From Caballeronia novacaledonica (lineage in GTDB: Bacteria; Pseudomonadota; Gammaproteobacteria; Burkholderiales; Burkholderiaceae), in contig NZ_OGTP01000001.1 in NCBI RefSeq assembly GCF_900258035.1, forward strand, positions 310,001 through 374,000: a stretch of 64,000 bases of DNA, read 5' to 3'. The notes beneath the pieces were generated by a model. That model was given only the letters and a program-made list of their open reading frames with translations. It was not told the DNA's origin and did not search any database. Below, one piece after another: positions 27,841-36,913 of the stretch. Position 1 is the stretch's first letter, and each line of letters begins with the position of its first letter. Position numbers and translations under genes: made by a program.

Positions 27841-30056
27841 TATTGGTCTTTGGTTTTCAGCTTCTTCACATCGACTGGGCGCTTGTTCATCCAGGTACGA
27901 AGGTCGCTGTACAAATGCTCGAACAAACCTGCAATGCCGCGCGTGCCCACCAGCAGCACGTGCGACAGGCCGCGCAGCGGCGTATCCGGGCGGCGTCCCT
28001 CGGACCAGCCGGTCCAGGCATCCGCGCGCGCGAAAGTCGTCTTGACGAAGTCGTATTCCTGCTCGCGCGTGAGCTGCGAGAAACGCAGGCCGACGCGGCC
28101 CGGCTCGGTATAACCGACGGTCGCCGGGAACGCGTATTCCTCGTCGCCGCGAAAGAGGGAAACGGTGACGCGCTCGTGCATCGGCACTTCGATCTTGCTC
28201 GGCAGCGCGACGCCGACGCCGCCCTCCGAGTAATCGATGGTCTCGCACGCGAGCGTGCGGCCGGTCGAGAACTTGAGCATCACCGGCATTTTCATGGTCA
28301 CGCGATGCGTCGCGCGCACCTGCTTGCGCTCGCTCGCCGCCGCCACCGACGCGCCGAGAATCAGCATGTTGTAGACCGTCCAGCAGAGATTGAGGATGGT
28401 CGTGTTCACTTCGCTGCGAACGTGCCAGTACATGACGATATGCACGATGCCCGCGACGAAGCCGAGCAGGTTCAGCAGCAGCAGGAACAGGTAAGGCCGC
28501 GAGATGTACCAGTCGAAGTAATCCTTCGCGATCTGGCCGCCCTTGGCCGTCACGTTGAACTTGCCGAGCTTCGGGTTGATGACCGCGAGCAGCGTCGGCG
28601 CGGTGATGTACGACGCGAGCACGGACTCATACACTTCGGCCCAGAACGAATGGCGGAAGCTGCGCTGCATGCGCGAATTGGTGATGCTCGCGTGCATCAT
28701 GTGCGGCAGCGCGAAGATCGCGATGGTGCTCGCCGCCGCTTCGATCACGTGCGCCCCGAAAAACAGATACGACAGCGGCGCGGTCAGGAACACGAGACGC
28801 GGCACGCCATAGAAGAAGTGCAGCATGCCGTTCAGATAACAGAGCCGCTGGCCGATCTTGAGGCCCTTGCCGGTCAGCGGATTGTCGATCCGGAAAATCT
28901 GCGTCATGCCGCGCGCCCAGCGGATGCGCTGGCCGATATGCCCCGACAGACTTTCCGTCGCCAGGCCCGCCGCCTGCGGAATCGCGAGATACGCGGTCGT
29001 ATAGCCGAGCCGATGCAGCTTGAGCGCGGTGTGCGCGTCTTCCGTCACCGTCTCGACCGCGATGCCGCCGATCTCTTCCACCATCGAGCGGCGCAGCACC
29101 GCGCACGAGCCGCAGAAGAAGGTCGCGTTCCAGAGATCGTTGCCGTCCTGCACGAGGCCGTAGAACAGCTCGCCTTCGTTCGGCACCTTGCGGAACGTGC
29201 CGAGATTGCGCTCGAACGGATCGGGCGAGAAGAAGTGGTGCGGCGTCTGCAACATCGACAGCAGCTTGTCGCGCAGAAACCAGCCGAGGCAGATTTGCAG
29301 GAAGGAGCGCGTCGGAATGTGGTCGCAGTCGAAGATCGCGAGGAATTCGCCCTTCGTGATCTTGAGCGCCTCGTTGATGTTGCCGGCCTTCGCGTGCCGG
29401 TTGTGCGTGCGGATCGTCCAGTTGACGCCGATTTCCTCGCAGAACGTCTTGAACTCGGGGCGGCGGCCGTCGTCGAGCACGTGGATGGCGAGTTTGTCGG
29501 ACGGATAGTCGAGCGCGAGCGCCGCGTAAATGGTCGGCTTCACGACCGAGAGCGGCTCGTTGTAAGTCGGGATGAAGACGTCGACGGTCGGCCACTGGCT
29601 GCGATCGGCGGGCAGCGGCAGCGGCTTGCGCTTCAAGGGCCACGCGGTCTGGAAGTAGCCGAGCAGGAGCACGAGCGACGCGTAAACTTCGGCCACGACC
29701 AGCAGGAGGCCCCACGCGGCGTCGAGCGGACGTTCCCAATAAGTCGTTTCGGTGAGACGCCAGAACATGTAGCGGCCCGACGCGACGATCGACAGCATGA
29801 TCATCACGAGCGTCGCGTACTGGCCTTGCAGGCGCCGGAAACCGAGCGCGCACACGAAGCAGATCGTCGCGAAGGCGAGCTGCTGACCGAACGCGAGCGG
29901 CACCGTGACGACGAAATACAGCGCGAACGCGGCGAAGATCGTGAGCAGAATCACGACGACGCGGCTGCCCCAGATGCCCGCATCGACGAAACGTTCGAGG
30001 CGCGAGGTCGCGACGCTGACCTCGGTTTCGGGCGACGGGATCTTGGCGGAACTCAT
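27840..30056 (-). CDS. bcsA: BcsA, cellulose synthase catalytic subunit (UDP-forming)
   Basis: A 738-residue inner-membrane GT2 enzyme that polymerises UDP-glucose into beta-1,4-glucan. The catalytic motifs are in order: DDGRRPEF (about residue 193), DCDH (about 241), TEDAHTALKLH (about 335) and the QRIRW acceptor motif (about 374). Transmembrane helices flank the glycosyltransferase domain. A C-terminal PilZ domain (about 575-680) has RATHR and DYSEGGVG, the full c-di-GMP binding signature, so synthesis should be switched by c-di-GMP. The start overlaps the bcsQ stop (ATGA); a longer frame to 31148 is a shadow. Confidence 0.96.
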   Translation of the reverse strand: MSSAKIPSPETEVSVATSRLERFVDAGIWGSRVVVILLTIFAAFALYFVVTVPLAFGQQLAFATICFVCALGFRRLQGQYATLVMIMLSIVASGRYMFWRLTETTYWERPLDAAWGLLLVVAEVYASLVLLLGYFQTAWPLKRKPLPLPADRSQWPTVDVFIPTYNEPLSVVKPTIYAALALDYPSDKLAIHVLDDGRRPEFKTFCEEIGVNWTIRTHNRHAKAGNINEALKITKGEFLAIFDCDHIPTRSFLQICLGWFLRDKLLSMLQTPHHFFSPDPFERNLGTFRKVPNEGELFYGLVQDGNDLWNATFFCGSCAVLRRSMVEEIGGIAVETVTEDAHTALKLHRLGYTTAYLAIPQAAGLATESLSGHIGQRIRWARGMTQIFRIDNPLTGKGLKIGQRLCYLNGMLHFFYGVPRLVFLTAPLSYLFFGAHVIEAAASTIAIFALPHMMHASITNSRMQRSFRHSFWAEVYESVLASYITAPTLLAVINPKLGKFNVTAKGGQIAKDYFDWYISRPYLFLLLLNLLGFVAGIVHIVMYWHVRSEVNTTILNLCWTVYNMLILGASVAAASERKQVRATHRVTMKMPVMLKFSTGRTLACETIDYSEGGVGVALPSKIEVPMHERVTVSLFRGDEEYAFPATVGYTEPGRVGLRFSQLTREQEYDFVKTTFARADAWTGWSEGRRPDTPLRGLSHVLLVGTRGIAGLFEHLYSDLRTWMNKRPVDVKKLKTKDQ

Positions 30057-30841
30057 GCGAGCTTCCTCGACGAGGCGGCCATCGCGTCGACGGCGGAGAG
30101 GAGCCAGTCGCCGCACGCACGCAGATCGGCGGCGGCTTGCGAAAGCGGATCGTAATGAATGAGCGTCGTGTCGCACGCAAGCGACTCGGAAACGCCTTCG
30201 TCCTGATGGATCACGCCGGGGAACAGCTTCGTGCCGAGCATGTTGCGCAGCACCTTCAGCACGTCTTTGGCCAACTGGCGCGACTGATCGACCTGATTCA
30301 CGACGTAGCCCTGGCCGCCGAAATCCGGGCGCGGCGCGGCGTAGGCGTCGATCATGCGCTCCATGCCGGGGATCGCGGCGTAGGACGCGGCGTCGGCCAG
30401 CACGACGTTCAGCGCGAAGTTCGCCGCCGTCAGCGCGGTGCGCGTATAGACGGACGAACCCGGCGGCGTATCGACGATGACGATGTCGCCGGCGTCGAGC
30501 GCGAGCGACTGGAGCGAGTGGGCGAGCCACGCGGGATCGCTGTCGACGAGCGCTTCGAAGCGGCGGCGGTCGTCCTCGATCACGGCGCCGTAGGGCAGCA
30601 CGGTCACGCCGTCGACGCCGTCGAACATCACCGTTTGCCACGGGTCGCCTGCGAGCGTCGCGCGCGAAATGCCGTCGATGCTGTCGAGCGGAATGCCGAA
30701 ATGCAGGCGCAGCGCGTTCTGCGGATCGAGATCGAGCACGATCACGCGACGATTGCGCGCGGCGAGCACCGAAGCGAGATTGGCGGCGAGCGTCGTCTTG
30801 CCGACGCCGCCCTTCGCGGAAACTACCGTGATGACTTTCAT
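30053..30841 (-). CDS. bcsQ: BcsQ, ParA/MinD-like ATPase of cellulose synthesis
   Basis: A 262-residue ATPase with a deviant Walker A KGGVGKTT at residues 10-17 and a switch region VDTPPGSSVYTRTAL near 128. The family localises the cellulose machinery to the cell pole in E. coli. Both ends overlap neighbours in ATGA arrangements (bcsP upstream, bcsA downstream), which implies fixed stoichiometry. Confidence 0.93.
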   Translation of the reverse strand: MKVITVVSAKGGVGKTTLAANLASVLAARNRRVIVLDLDPQNALRLHFGIPLDSIDGISRATLAGDPWQTVMFDGVDGVTVLPYGAVIEDDRRRFEALVDSDPAWLAHSLQSLALDAGDIVIVDTPPGSSVYTRTALTAANFALNVVLADAASYAAIPGMERMIDAYAAPRPDFGGQGYVVNQVDQSRQLAKDVLKVLRNMLGTKLFPGVIHQDEGVSESLACDTTLIHYDPLSQAAADLRACGDWLLSAVDAMAASSRKLA

Positions 30842-31584
30842 GAGCGTGAGTGACGGCTTGCGTGAGCGGCGTGGCCGGCGCCCGCTTGCGTGTTCGTGGA
30901 TTCGTCGTCCTGCGAACGGGCGTGGCGCAGGCGCTCGAACATGGCGTCGAGCGAGCCGGCGGGCGCGCCCGGGACGTTTTGCACCGGCTGCTTGAAGAGC
31001 TTGCCGAGAATCGACTGAGGCGCGGCGGGCGCGGGTTCGGGCGTGCGAGGTGTCTTGACGGCGGGCGGTATCGGCACGGCCTGAGCGGGCGTGCGGCGCG
31101 CCAGAAAGTTCGAGCCGAACGTGGCCGGCGCTTGCGTGCCGACGGCATTCGCCACGGGCTTCGATTCGGCCGGCGCGGCGGGCGCGGGAGCCGGATCCGC
31201 GGTCGTTCCGGTTTCGTTCGACGCCGCTTCGCCGAGCACCGAAAAGCGCAACGCGCTCAGCGACGCCGCAGCGGGCGGATTGACGGCCGGAATCGTGCGG
31301 CGATGCGGCCGCGTGAAGAGCGGCTGCTTGCCGCGATGAATCGGCGTCGGCTTGTCGGCCGGCTCGTCGGGCGTTTCGCTCGAACGTGCGCGCGAGGCGT
31401 TCAGTTGCGCGTCGCGGCGCGGCGCGATTTCGGGAATCGCCGGCTGTGCGAAGTCGAGCGTGGCGAGCAGCGGCCAGCGGGTGCGCGCCGTCGTGGCCTC
31501 GTTCTCCCGGCCGATTTCCTGATAGTTGCCTGCATTGCCGCCGAAATGATCGAACAGCTTCTCGATGTCGCGCGAAGTATTCAT
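30838..31584 (-). CDS. bcsP: BcsP, Pro/Ala-rich cellulose operon protein with BcsR-like N-terminus
   Basis: A 248-residue protein with no transmembrane segment. The first ~25 residues (DIEKLFDHFGGNAGNYQEI) resemble the small BcsR/BcsP motif. Then comes a long disordered Pro/Ala/Thr-rich region and a C-terminal segment GSLDAMFERLRHAR (about 210-224). BcsP is found in betaproteobacterial bcs operons between bcsD and bcsQ; it may be a scaffold for BcsQ/BcsD, but the role is unproven. The ATG at 31584 is chosen over the longer frame because the conserved motif begins there. The stop overlaps the bcsQ start (ATGA). Confidence 0.82.
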   Translation of the reverse strand: MNTSRDIEKLFDHFGGNAGNYQEIGRENEATTARTRWPLLATLDFAQPAIPEIAPRRDAQLNASRARSSETPDEPADKPTPIHRGKQPLFTRPHRRTIPAVNPPAAASLSALRFSVLGEAASNETGTTADPAPAPAAPAESKPVANAVGTQAPATFGSNFLARRTPAQAVPIPPAVKTPRTPEPAPAAPQSILGKLFKQPVQNVPGAPAGSLDAMFERLRHARSQDDESTNTQAGAGHAAHASRHSRS

Positions 31585-31706
31585 GATGCCGCTTCCTCGT
31601 CGTGCCTGTTTCCTGATGCCTGGCCGATGCTGCTCGTCTGGAGTCGCCCGCCGGAACGCTCGATGCCGCCGCATCGAGGCGGCGGTCGAATAACGCTAAA
31701 AACGCT

Positions 31707-32207
31707 TCAGGCCGCGACGCGCGCGAGCCTGAATTCGATGGCCGCGTCGTCGCCGAATTCGCTCGCCTGACGGATCGCCAGTCCTTGCGCGCCGAGCGCG
31801 GCGAGCCACTGCTGATACGCCCCTTCGAGAAACGCGGGCGTCCACGCGAGCGCGCTTTCGCCGAAGGCGGGCAGCGGCGCGCAGTAATGCACGATGCTCA
31901 GATAGTCGCGTTCGTCGGAGAGTTCGACGAAACCCCAGTCGGTGTCGTGCCATAACGCGTTGAGCGCGTCGGCGAGCGCCGATGTCGAATCGCAGGGCGG
32001 CAGCGGCCGGGCCTCGGCGAAGCGGCTGCCCACGCGATGCATCAACTGACGCAGTTCGTTACGGCCGATCTGCGCTTCGAATTCGTCCGCAAGGGCGGCC
32101 AGCAGGCCACGCCATTGCCGGGAAATCTGGCTGTCCAACAGGTAATTGAAAATAGCGGCCATGTTTTGGGTTCGGCAGGGCGCGAGCCACAGCGCGTGGT
32201 TGAACAT
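31707..32207 (-). CDS. bcsD: BcsD, cellulose crystallisation subunit
   Basis: A protein of up to 166 residues. It matches BcsD in length and in the pattern LRQLMHRVGSRFAE, then LADALNALWHDTDWGFVELSDE (about 75-96), then WTPAFLEGAYQQWLAALG near the end. BcsD forms octameric rings that order glucan chains in Komagataeibacter. The first Met (32207) has GAGGA about 11 bases upstream. An internal Met at 32162 gives a 151-residue protein closer to the classical length and cannot be excluded. It is the first gene of the bcs operon; a 122-base gap separates it from bcsP. Confidence 0.88.
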   Translation of the reverse strand: MFNHALWLAPCRTQNMAAIFNYLLDSQISRQWRGLLAALADEFEAQIGRNELRQLMHRVGSRFAEARPLPPCDSTSALADALNALWHDTDWGFVELSDERDYLSIVHYCAPLPAFGESALAWTPAFLEGAYQQWLAALGAQGLAIRQASEFGDDAAIEFRLARVAA

Positions 32208-32656
32208 TCTTGTTTACGTCCTCGCCGGCCATCCCTTTAACCCGCGAGCATTGATCCGGACGTTTGTCCAGGCGCTATTACACGTCTGAACTTACTTCAA
32301 TGCGATTGTTTTCGCCAGTGGAAAGACTATCAGCGGAATTTCGCGTTGGATCGGGTGAACAGGACGTGGCGAACGACCCAATTCGGAGGTTCGGCGCCCA
32401 CGGGGATGGACGAAGGTTCGACACGCGCGCGCCTGTCGCGAAATCCCGGTGCGGGCCGCCCGGCGCGGCGGAGGCGGCAGTGTACCATCTCGTTAATGCG
32501 ATGAATCGACGTGTTGTCTCTGATTCGCACCGATTGACTTCCGGCGGAATCGTATGATCTTGTCACTCGGCAAACGTTTGATTGGTCGTACTAAAGTAGC
32601 AGTAATTACTTGCCGTCCGGCAGAAGACTTTTTGCTTCGAGCGACGGGCGAGGTCG
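32208..32656. other. Gene-free region upstream of the cellulose operon
   Basis: About 450 bases. It holds a 10-bp palindrome CAAACGTTTG (32571-32580) and AT-rich segments at 32295-32345 and 32590-32615 that could hold the bcs promoter. A 97-codon frame at 32264-32557 has no ribosome site and no recognisable product. I see no riboswitch-like fold. Confidence 0.5.
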
Positions 32657-32682
32657 AAAAAAAAGCGCCCCGAGTGGGGCGC
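32657..32682 (-). terminator. Intrinsic terminator after the 65-residue ORF
   Basis: On the minus strand: GCGCCCC-ACTC-GGGGCGC stem followed by an unbroken run of eight T. It directly follows the small gene ending at 32704. Confidence 0.92.
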
Positions 32683-32703
32683 CTTGCATGGAAACTGGAA
32701 CGT

Positions 32704-32901
32704 TCAGGGATTCGCGCGCACTGCGTCTCTGACTGCGTCCATCACAATGCCGTAATTGAGCGGGATGTCCAGCGAATCGGAGTAGCCGGGTTCGTCGGCG
32801 GACTCCTTTTGGACTGCGCGAACCGGAATCGATTCGTAGGCGGTTTCGCCTGCCGGATTGTCGCGTCCTTCGATGGCACCCTGCAATTGCGGATTCTTCA
32901 C
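32704..32901 (-). CDS. Small uncharacterised protein
   Basis: A 65-residue hydrophilic protein that starts with GTG. It is supported by a strong AAGGAG ribosome site six bases upstream and by the perfect intrinsic terminator just after the stop. No transmembrane segment or motif was recognised; the C-terminal half (SDSLDIPLNYGIVMDAVRDAV) may be helical. It forms its own short transcription unit. Function unknown. Confidence 0.75.
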   Translation of the reverse strand: MKNPQLQGAIEGRDNPAGETAYESIPVRAVQKESADEPGYSDSLDIPLNYGIVMDAVRDAVRANP

Positions 32902-33100
32902 GATTAACTCCTTCCGGTAATGGAGCGGCGAGGAACTGCAATATAAACCAATGTCATGACATTTTGGCGACTTCGATTTGGGAACTCGCTCTGAAACCGC
33001 TGCGCGCGGCGCGCCGGTAATCGCCGCAATGTTGCGTTTAGAGAGAGTGCGGGGCCTCTAGTGTAACGGCAGCGTGCGCGTCCGAAAGCGCAGTTTGATT

Positions 33101-33286
33101 ATGACAGTGATGTGTCGATATTGCGGATCGAGACTGGAATCGGCCCGAAAATTGCATGATCATATGTCTATTACGTATGCTTTTACAAATGACCGTGCGC
33201 TAATTGATTCTCCGTTTTCGTCTGATGTAGAAATGCGCGCTCTCGAAAGCGGCGGCGGTGCGACGGTTTATTTCCCTTTAACATGA
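33101..33286 (+). CDS. Possible small zinc-finger-like ORF
   Basis: A 61-residue frame starting ATG ACA GTG. It has a Cys-x2-Cys...His-x2-H arrangement (CRYCGS, later KLHDH) within the first 22 residues, spacing that could hold zinc. Base composition is AT-rich compared with neighbours and the ribosome site is poor, so it may be non-coding promoter sequence of the next gene. Confidence 0.3.
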   Translation: MTVMCRYCGSRLESARKLHDHMSITYAFTNDRALIDSPFSSDVEMRALESGGGATVYFPLT

Positions 33287-33341
33287 ACCGGCTGTTTCGA
33301 CGACGCCGGTGCGACGCCATGAAAGGAAAGGAGGACGTGGC

Positions 33342-33956
33342 ATGAGCAAAATCGCGATTATCGGAGCGACGGGCAATGTCGGCAGCCGTTTGCTGGAGGA
33401 AGCGTTGCGGCGCGGGCACACGGTCACCGCAATCGCGCGCCACGCTTCCGCGCTCGAAAAGCGGGAGGGCGTGCGCGCCGAGGACGTCGATGTGCTGGAT
33501 GCGGACGCGCTGGCATCCTCGCTCGCCGGACACGACGCGGTGTTCAGCGCAACGCGCTTCGCGACGGTTCCGGAAAGCGCGATCGTCGAGCCGATGAGGC
33601 GCGTCGGCGTGCGGCGACTGCTGGTCGTCGGCGGTGCCGGCAGCCTGTATGCGGCGCCTGGCCAGCGCGTGCTCGATTTGCCGGGTTTCCCCGACGCGTA
33701 CAAGCCCGAAGCCACGGCAGGCGCGGCTTTTCTCGATGCGCTGCGTCGCGAACGCGATGTCGACTGGACTTTCGTTTCGCCGTCGGCGGAGTTCGTGCCC
33801 GGTCCGCGCACGCAAAAATTCCGCCTGGGCGTGGATGAATTGCTCGTCGACAGTACCGGCCGGAGCTGGATTTCCTTCGACGACTACGCAATCGCCTTCT
33901 TCGACGAATTCGAGCGCGGCGCGCATATCCGGCAGCGCATCACGGTCGGCTATTGA
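33342..33956 (+). CDS. NAD(P)-binding atypical short-chain reductase (NAD(P)H-binding family)
   Basis: A 204-residue Rossmann-fold protein. IGATGNVGSRLLEEALRRGH (residues 6-25) is the dinucleotide-binding GxTGxxG motif. The family (NAD_binding_10, YwnB/flavin-reductase-like) lacks the classical SDR Tyr-x3-Lys pair and its substrates vary. An AAGGAGG ribosome site upstream of 33342 selects this start over the in-frame codon at 33309. Confidence 0.88.
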   Translation: MSKIAIIGATGNVGSRLLEEALRRGHTVTAIARHASALEKREGVRAEDVDVLDADALASSLAGHDAVFSATRFATVPESAIVEPMRRVGVRRLLVVGGAGSLYAAPGQRVLDLPGFPDAYKPEATAGAAFLDALRRERDVDWTFVSPSAEFVPGPRTQKFRLGVDELLVDSTGRSWISFDDYAIAFFDEFERGAHIRQRITVGY

Positions 33957-33993
33957 GCGAACGCGTGCGGCGGCGCATGCCGCCGCTTTCGCG

Positions 33994-34503
33994 TCAGCTT
34001 TCCAGATCGACTTCCATTTCCTCGGCGTTTTTGGGCATCGCGGCGGCGAGGATCATCGCCGCCGCATTCTGCGGCTTCGGATCGCGCTGCGACGGCCGAT
34101 AGACCTGATCGCCGCGATGAACCGGCATTCCCGATAGCGAGCACACGCCTTCGGCCGTCGCCGTGGTGGCGCGCCAGCCCTGATAACCGTAATGGCAGGT
34201 GCCGGGATCGGACCAGTACACGAGCGCCGTCGCGCTGCTCGGACGCTCGATCACGCGGACGATCGCCTGCGGGAACGGCAACCGGTCATTCGAATGATGC
34301 GGGTGCGTGCGATTCCAGTCGCGCGTCAGACGGTCGAGAAACGCGCTCTCCGCGCGCGCGGATTTCTGGGATGGAGCTGTGCGAGCGATGTCCGTGGGCA
34401 TCGCTTCGAGCAGGTGAACCGTCTGTGACCACGGGTCCGCTCTTTTCGTAAAAGCTGTCATGGCATTGTTCCAGGCTTTGACTCGACCTAGAACGTACGT
34501 CAT
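33994..34503 (-). CDS. DUF3331 domain protein
   Basis: A 169-residue protein of unknown function with the DUF3331 core. VYWSDPGTCHYGYQGWR (about residues 94-110) is followed by GVCSLSGMPVHRGDQVYRP (about 119-137). The Cys/His residues in this core could bind metal. The domain is known mainly from Burkholderia-type bacteria, often in many copies per genome. A second Met at 34461 is an alternative start. No operon partner. Confidence 0.85.
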   Translation of the reverse strand: MTYVLGRVKAWNNAMTAFTKRADPWSQTVHLLEAMPTDIARTAPSQKSARAESAFLDRLTRDWNRTHPHHSNDRLPFPQAIVRVIERPSSATALVYWSDPGTCHYGYQGWRATTATAEGVCSLSGMPVHRGDQVYRPSQRDPKPQNAAAMILAAAMPKNAEEMEVDLES

Positions 34504-34736
34504 TAAGCATATTCCGATAAATACTGCATCAGTGAATACACTATCCCGCTCTTACGAATAATCGGGCGAGGAGCGTGGAGAACCTGCGTAGCGCCTTGAC
34601 TGGCGGGCGTTCAGGCGATTCGTAAGGCAGCTTGCGGACCGACGCTGACGGCGCTATCGGCCACAATCACCCAGTTTCACGATGGATTTGTTCGAGATTT
34701 CCGCGAATTGTCCGGCAAAACGCGCCGGCGTGCTCG

Positions 34737-35573
34737 TCAGGCCACCGCGCGCGCCGCCGCACGTCCACGCAACCATTCAAGCGCAAGCAACAAACTCGTC
34801 GAAAACACGATGAGGATCGTCGCGAGCGCGGCGATCGTCGGACTGATGTTTTCGCGGATGCCGGTGAACATCTGCCGTGGCAGCGTCGTCTGATCGGCGC
34901 CGGCGAGAAAGAGCGTGACTACGACTTCGTCGAAGGACGTGGCGAACGCGAACAGCGCGCCCGAAATCACGCCCGGCGCGATCACCGGCAGCGTCACGCG
35001 GAAGAACGTCTTTAGCGGACTTGCGCCGAGCGACTGACTCGCGCGGACGAGGTTGTAGTTGAAATTCTGCAGCGTCGCGCCGACGGTCGTCACGACGAAC
35101 GGCACGCCGAGCGCCGCGTGCGCCAGAATCAGCCCGAAATACGTATTGGCGATGCCAAGCGGCGCGAAAAACAGATACATGCCGACGCCCACGACGATCA
35201 CCGGCACGATCATCGGCGAAATGAGCACGGCCATGAGCACGCTCTTGCCGAGAAAATTCGCCTTCGTGAGGCCGACCGCCGCGAGCGTGCCCAGGATCGT
35301 CGCGACGAGCGTCGCGGAAGGCGCGACGATGAAGCTGTTCTTCGCGGCCATGCGCCACTCGTCGGACATGACGAGGTTGTGATACCAGCGCATCGACCAG
35401 CCGGGAATCGGGTAGACCAGGAACGTGCTCGACGAAAACGACAGCGGCACGATGGCGAGCACCGGCAAGATCAGATAGAGCAGCGTCAGCACGCAGATGA
35501 TGCGCAACGCGAAATACCAGACGCGTTCGATGGCGGACGTGTGCGGCGCGAACATCGGTTTGGCGAGTTTCAT
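34737..35573 (-). CDS. ABC transporter permease, PotC/YdcV-like (polyamine type)
   Basis: A 278-residue inner-membrane permease with six predicted helices. The cytoplasmic EAA loop appears as LVRASQSLGASPLKTFFRVTLPVI (about residues 175-198), which docks the ATPase. It is the last gene of a four-gene importer (ATPase, binding protein, two permeases) and starts three bases after the other permease's stop. Family members import putrescine, spermidine or related amines. Confidence 0.92.
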   Translation of the reverse strand: MKLAKPMFAPHTSAIERVWYFALRIICVLTLLYLILPVLAIVPLSFSSSTFLVYPIPGWSMRWYHNLVMSDEWRMAAKNSFIVAPSATLVATILGTLAAVGLTKANFLGKSVLMAVLISPMIVPVIVVGVGMYLFFAPLGIANTYFGLILAHAALGVPFVVTTVGATLQNFNYNLVRASQSLGASPLKTFFRVTLPVIAPGVISGALFAFATSFDEVVVTLFLAGADQTTLPRQMFTGIRENISPTIAALATILIVFSTSLLLALEWLRGRAAARAVA

Positions 35574-35576
35574 TCT

Positions 35577-36848
35577 TTACCCCAGGCTCACGTTTGAGCG
35601 GGTGAAGCGGCCGTAGACCACGTAGAGCAGCAGCGTCGCGGCGAGCAGCAGCGCGCCGAGCGCGCACGCCATGCCCCAGTTGATCGTCACGTTCGTGAAA
35701 TAGGCGATGTAATAGCTGACCATCTGATCGTTCGGCCCGCCGAGCAGCGCCGGCGTGATGTAGTAACCGATCGCGAGAATGAACACGAGCAGCACGCCCG
35801 CGCCGATGCCCGGATAAGTCTGCGGCACATACACGCGCCAGAACGCGGCGAACGGATGACTGCCGAGCGAAACGGCCGCGCGCTGATAGGTCGGCGGCAC
35901 GGACTTCATCACGCTGTAGAGCGGCAGGATCATGAAGGGCAGGAGAATGTGCGTCATCGAGATATAGACGCCCACGCGGTTGAAGAGCAGCGCGAGCGGC
36001 GAGCCGATCAGCCCGCTGCCGAGCAGCGCCTTGTTCACGAGCCCTTCGCTTTGCAGCAGCACGATCCACGCGGCGACGCGCACCAGCACCGACGTCCAGA
36101 ACGGAATCAGCACGAGCACCATCACGAGATTGGCGCGGCGTTCGGGCAGCGTCGAAATCCAGTAGGCGAGCGGATAGCCGAGCAGCAGCGCGAACAACGT
36201 CACGCCGAAGCCGATCACGAAAGTGCGGCTGAAGACGTTGAGATAGATCGATTGATCCGGATCCGCGTGAACGATATTGCCGAAGCCGTCCTGCTTGTGA
36301 TCCAGCGACGCGAGGACGTAGAACGGCGAATAGCGGCCCGCGTTCTTCGCGATCGCCTGCCAATAGGCGGGGTCGTTCCAGCGGTCGTCGATGTCGAGAA
36401 TCTTCGCCTTGATCTGCGCGGCGGGCAGCGGCTTGCCGTCGTCGCCGGTGAGCGGCATCGCGCGAGTGGTTTTCGCGACGAGCGAGCGGTAGCCCGGAAT
36501 TTCGGTGTTCAGGCGCCGCGCGAGCGCGCCCATCGAGTCGCCGTCGGAGATCGCGGTGAGGTCTTGCGCAAGCGCTGCGTAAGCTTCGTCCGATGGCGGC
36601 GCCTTGCGGTCCCATTTCGCGAGCGCCGCGCCGGTGTGCGGCAGCGCGTTTGCGACTTCGGGATTTTCGATCGCACGCGTGAGCAGCGCGCCGATCGGCA
36701 CCACGAAAATCAGAAACAGAAAAATGGCGAGCGGCGCGATGAGCATGAGCGCCATGGCGCGCTTTTTCGCATCGGCGATCTTCAGTTCGCGCTTCAGACG
36801 CGCGCTCGATTCGCGCGATTCATCCGCGGGGATCGTCATGGTGTTCAC
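35577..36848 (-). CDS. ABC transporter permease, PotB/YdcU-like with large periplasmic insert
   Basis: A 423-residue permease. The first helix (about 31-53) is followed by an unusually long hydrophilic region of about 140 residues before the remaining helices. The EAA-like loop is YQRAAVSLGSHPFAAFWRVYVP (about 305-326). A GTG at 36848 with AAGGAGA seven bases upstream is chosen as start; an ATG three codons later is the alternative. It pairs with the PotC-like permease downstream. The extra domain probably contacts the binding protein. Confidence 0.9.
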   Translation of the reverse strand: MNTMTIPADESRESSARLKRELKIADAKKRAMALMLIAPLAIFLFLIFVVPIGALLTRAIENPEVANALPHTGAALAKWDRKAPPSDEAYAALAQDLTAISDGDSMGALARRLNTEIPGYRSLVAKTTRAMPLTGDDGKPLPAAQIKAKILDIDDRWNDPAYWQAIAKNAGRYSPFYVLASLDHKQDGFGNIVHADPDQSIYLNVFSRTFVIGFGVTLFALLLGYPLAYWISTLPERRANLVMVLVLIPFWTSVLVRVAAWIVLLQSEGLVNKALLGSGLIGSPLALLFNRVGVYISMTHILLPFMILPLYSVMKSVPPTYQRAAVSLGSHPFAAFWRVYVPQTYPGIGAGVLLVFILAIGYYITPALLGGPNDQMVSYYIAYFTNVTINWGMACALGALLLAATLLLYVVYGRFTRSNVSLG

Positions 36849-36913
36849 GCTTGAGTCTCCTTCTTTGCGGTCGCGCTTCGACAAGCGCGACCGTCTCGCT
36901 GCCTGTGATGCGC

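Noticed and set aside
32264-32557. 97-codon frame upstream of bcsD
   Set aside because: No ribosome site, no similarity, and it spans the likely promoter region.
32208-32656. c-di-GMP riboswitch before the cellulose operon
   Set aside because: No GEMM-like three-way junction could be seen; control by c-di-GMP is adequately explained by the BcsA PilZ domain.
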